Source: Polyangium mundeleinium (lineage in GTDB: Bacteria; Myxococcota_A; Polyangia; Polyangiales; Polyangiaceae). From it: a stretch of DNA of 64,000 nucleotides. The notes below the pieces were generated by a model. It made no database searches and was not told the DNA's origin. It was given only the letters and a program-made list of their open reading frames with translations. Every line of letters begins with the position of its first letter. Within the stretch, counting starts at the first letter, position 1. Made by a program: the position numbers and the translations under genes. This document shows, in pieces, positions 63,600 through 64,000 of this stretch. Location: assembly GCF_028369105.1 (NCBI RefSeq), contig NZ_JAQNDO010000001.1:1054001-1118000 (forward strand). Reading direction: 5' to 3'.

Positions 63600-64000
63600 A
63601 TGTTCGAGAGGGTGAGCGCCGGAAGGCGCGCAATCGCGGCAGGCGCGATCTTGTCCGCGCTCGCGGCGTGCGGGAGCGAGGTCGAGACCGAGGCGACGGG
63701 CGCGGGGGGCGGGGGCAGCGCCTCCAGCGGAGGCACGAGCGTCTCGTCGTCATCGACCGGCGGCAGCGGCGGCAGCGGCGGCCTCCCCGCGCCCACGTGC
63801 GCGCCGGGCGAGGCCGCGATTGTCGCGGCCGTCGGATGGCAGAGCGGCCAGGTCATCGTCCATCACGAGGGCAAGTGGACCACGCCCTCCTATCCGATGC
63901 AGGGCGCGGATCGGATGACGACGTACGTGGATGTCTATGGTCACCTCGGCGTGTTCTGGACCGAGACGAGCACGGACTCCGCGCTGAGCCATTTCATGGT
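63600..64000 (+). CDS. Lipoprotein, 3' end cut by window edge
   Basis: ATG 63600 follows the strong ribosome site GGAGGAGG. At least 133 codons are open to the edge. The signal peptide ends in ALAAC (Cys24), followed by a Gly/Ser/Thr linker (about 30-65) and the start of a domain (IVAAVGWQSGQVIVHHEGKW). No family can be assigned from the visible part; the domain start looks like a beta-strand repeat. Confidence 0.75.
   Translation, partial: MFERVSAGRRAIAAGAILSALAACGSEVETEATGAGGGGSASSGGTSVSSSSTGGSGGSGGLPAPTCAPGEAAIVAAVGWQSGQVIVHHEGKWTTPSYPMQGADRMTTYVDVYGHLGVFWTETSTDSALSHFM

Overview
The window is GC-rich, densely packed genomic DNA that most resembles a myxobacterium (Myxococcota, probably the Polyangium/Sorangium side). 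The pointers are: many secreted lipoproteins with Gly/Ser/Ala-rich linkers after the lipobox, a Myxococcus-type cysteine-rich (DUF4215) lipoprotein, RsbR-like PAS-STAS sensors, a PHM-like copper monooxygenase lipoprotein, an AfsR-like ATPase, and a complete myxochelin-type catecholate siderophore locus. No tRNA, rRNA, CRISPR array or replication origin was seen.

Region 1 (1-9296) is mixed chromosomal content: a GFA-family fragment, a small site-2-protease homologue, a D-2-hydroxyacid dehydrogenase, a Tat-exported cyclase-family enzyme, a GH5 beta-mannanase-like hydrolase, a MerR-type regulator and two PAS-PAS-STAS proteins.

Region 2 (9319-17812) looks like an isoprenoid locus. A leftward operon encodes polyprenyl diphosphate synthase, a UbiA-family membrane protein and a cytochrome P450. 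About 3.4 kb away lie a second UbiA gene and an alpha/beta hydrolase. Between them sit a frameshifted small gene, a GNAT acetyltransferase and an IS701-like element with perfect ends, CTAG target duplications and a frameshifted transposase.

Region 3 (17845-29448) holds decayed genes (a glycosyltransferase remnant and an SDR with one in-frame TGA beside an intact LysR gene) and exported proteins: a TSP3/ricin-like lipoprotein, a copper monooxygenase, an InlB-like/propeller lipoprotein, and a subtilase whose C-terminus has the cysteine spacing of a knottin. A SMI1/KNR4-like protein and a metallophosphoesterase follow.

Region 4 (29662-47815) is the siderophore locus, built as two convergent operons, each with a Fur-box-like element at its promoter end. 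The rightward operon makes and exports the catecholate: MFS exporter, class II DAHP synthase, isochorismate synthase (mxcD), DHB-AMP ligase (mxcE), isochorismatase-ArCP (mxcF) and DHB dehydrogenase (mxcC). The leftward operon assembles and retrieves it: C-A-PCP-reductase NRPS (mxcG), aminotransferase (mxcL), TonB-dependent receptor with an N-terminal TonB-like domain (mxcH), a surface-lipoprotein candidate and a PepSY membrane protein. The last three genes follow the receptor/lipoprotein/PepSY order of the Bacteroides XusABC xenosiderophore system.

Region 5 (48034-64000) contains a large cysteine-rich lipoprotein, an AfsR-like NB-ARC/TPR protein, a lipoprotein alpha/beta hydrolase, a VOC-HutD pair, a PL14-like lyase with an 18-bp tandem repeat, the coupled trio DUF969-DUF979-DUF2891, an outer-membrane barrel candidate, a LysR regulator divergent from DoxX and a RutE-like nitroreductase, a CapA-like protein, and a lipoprotein cut by the window end.
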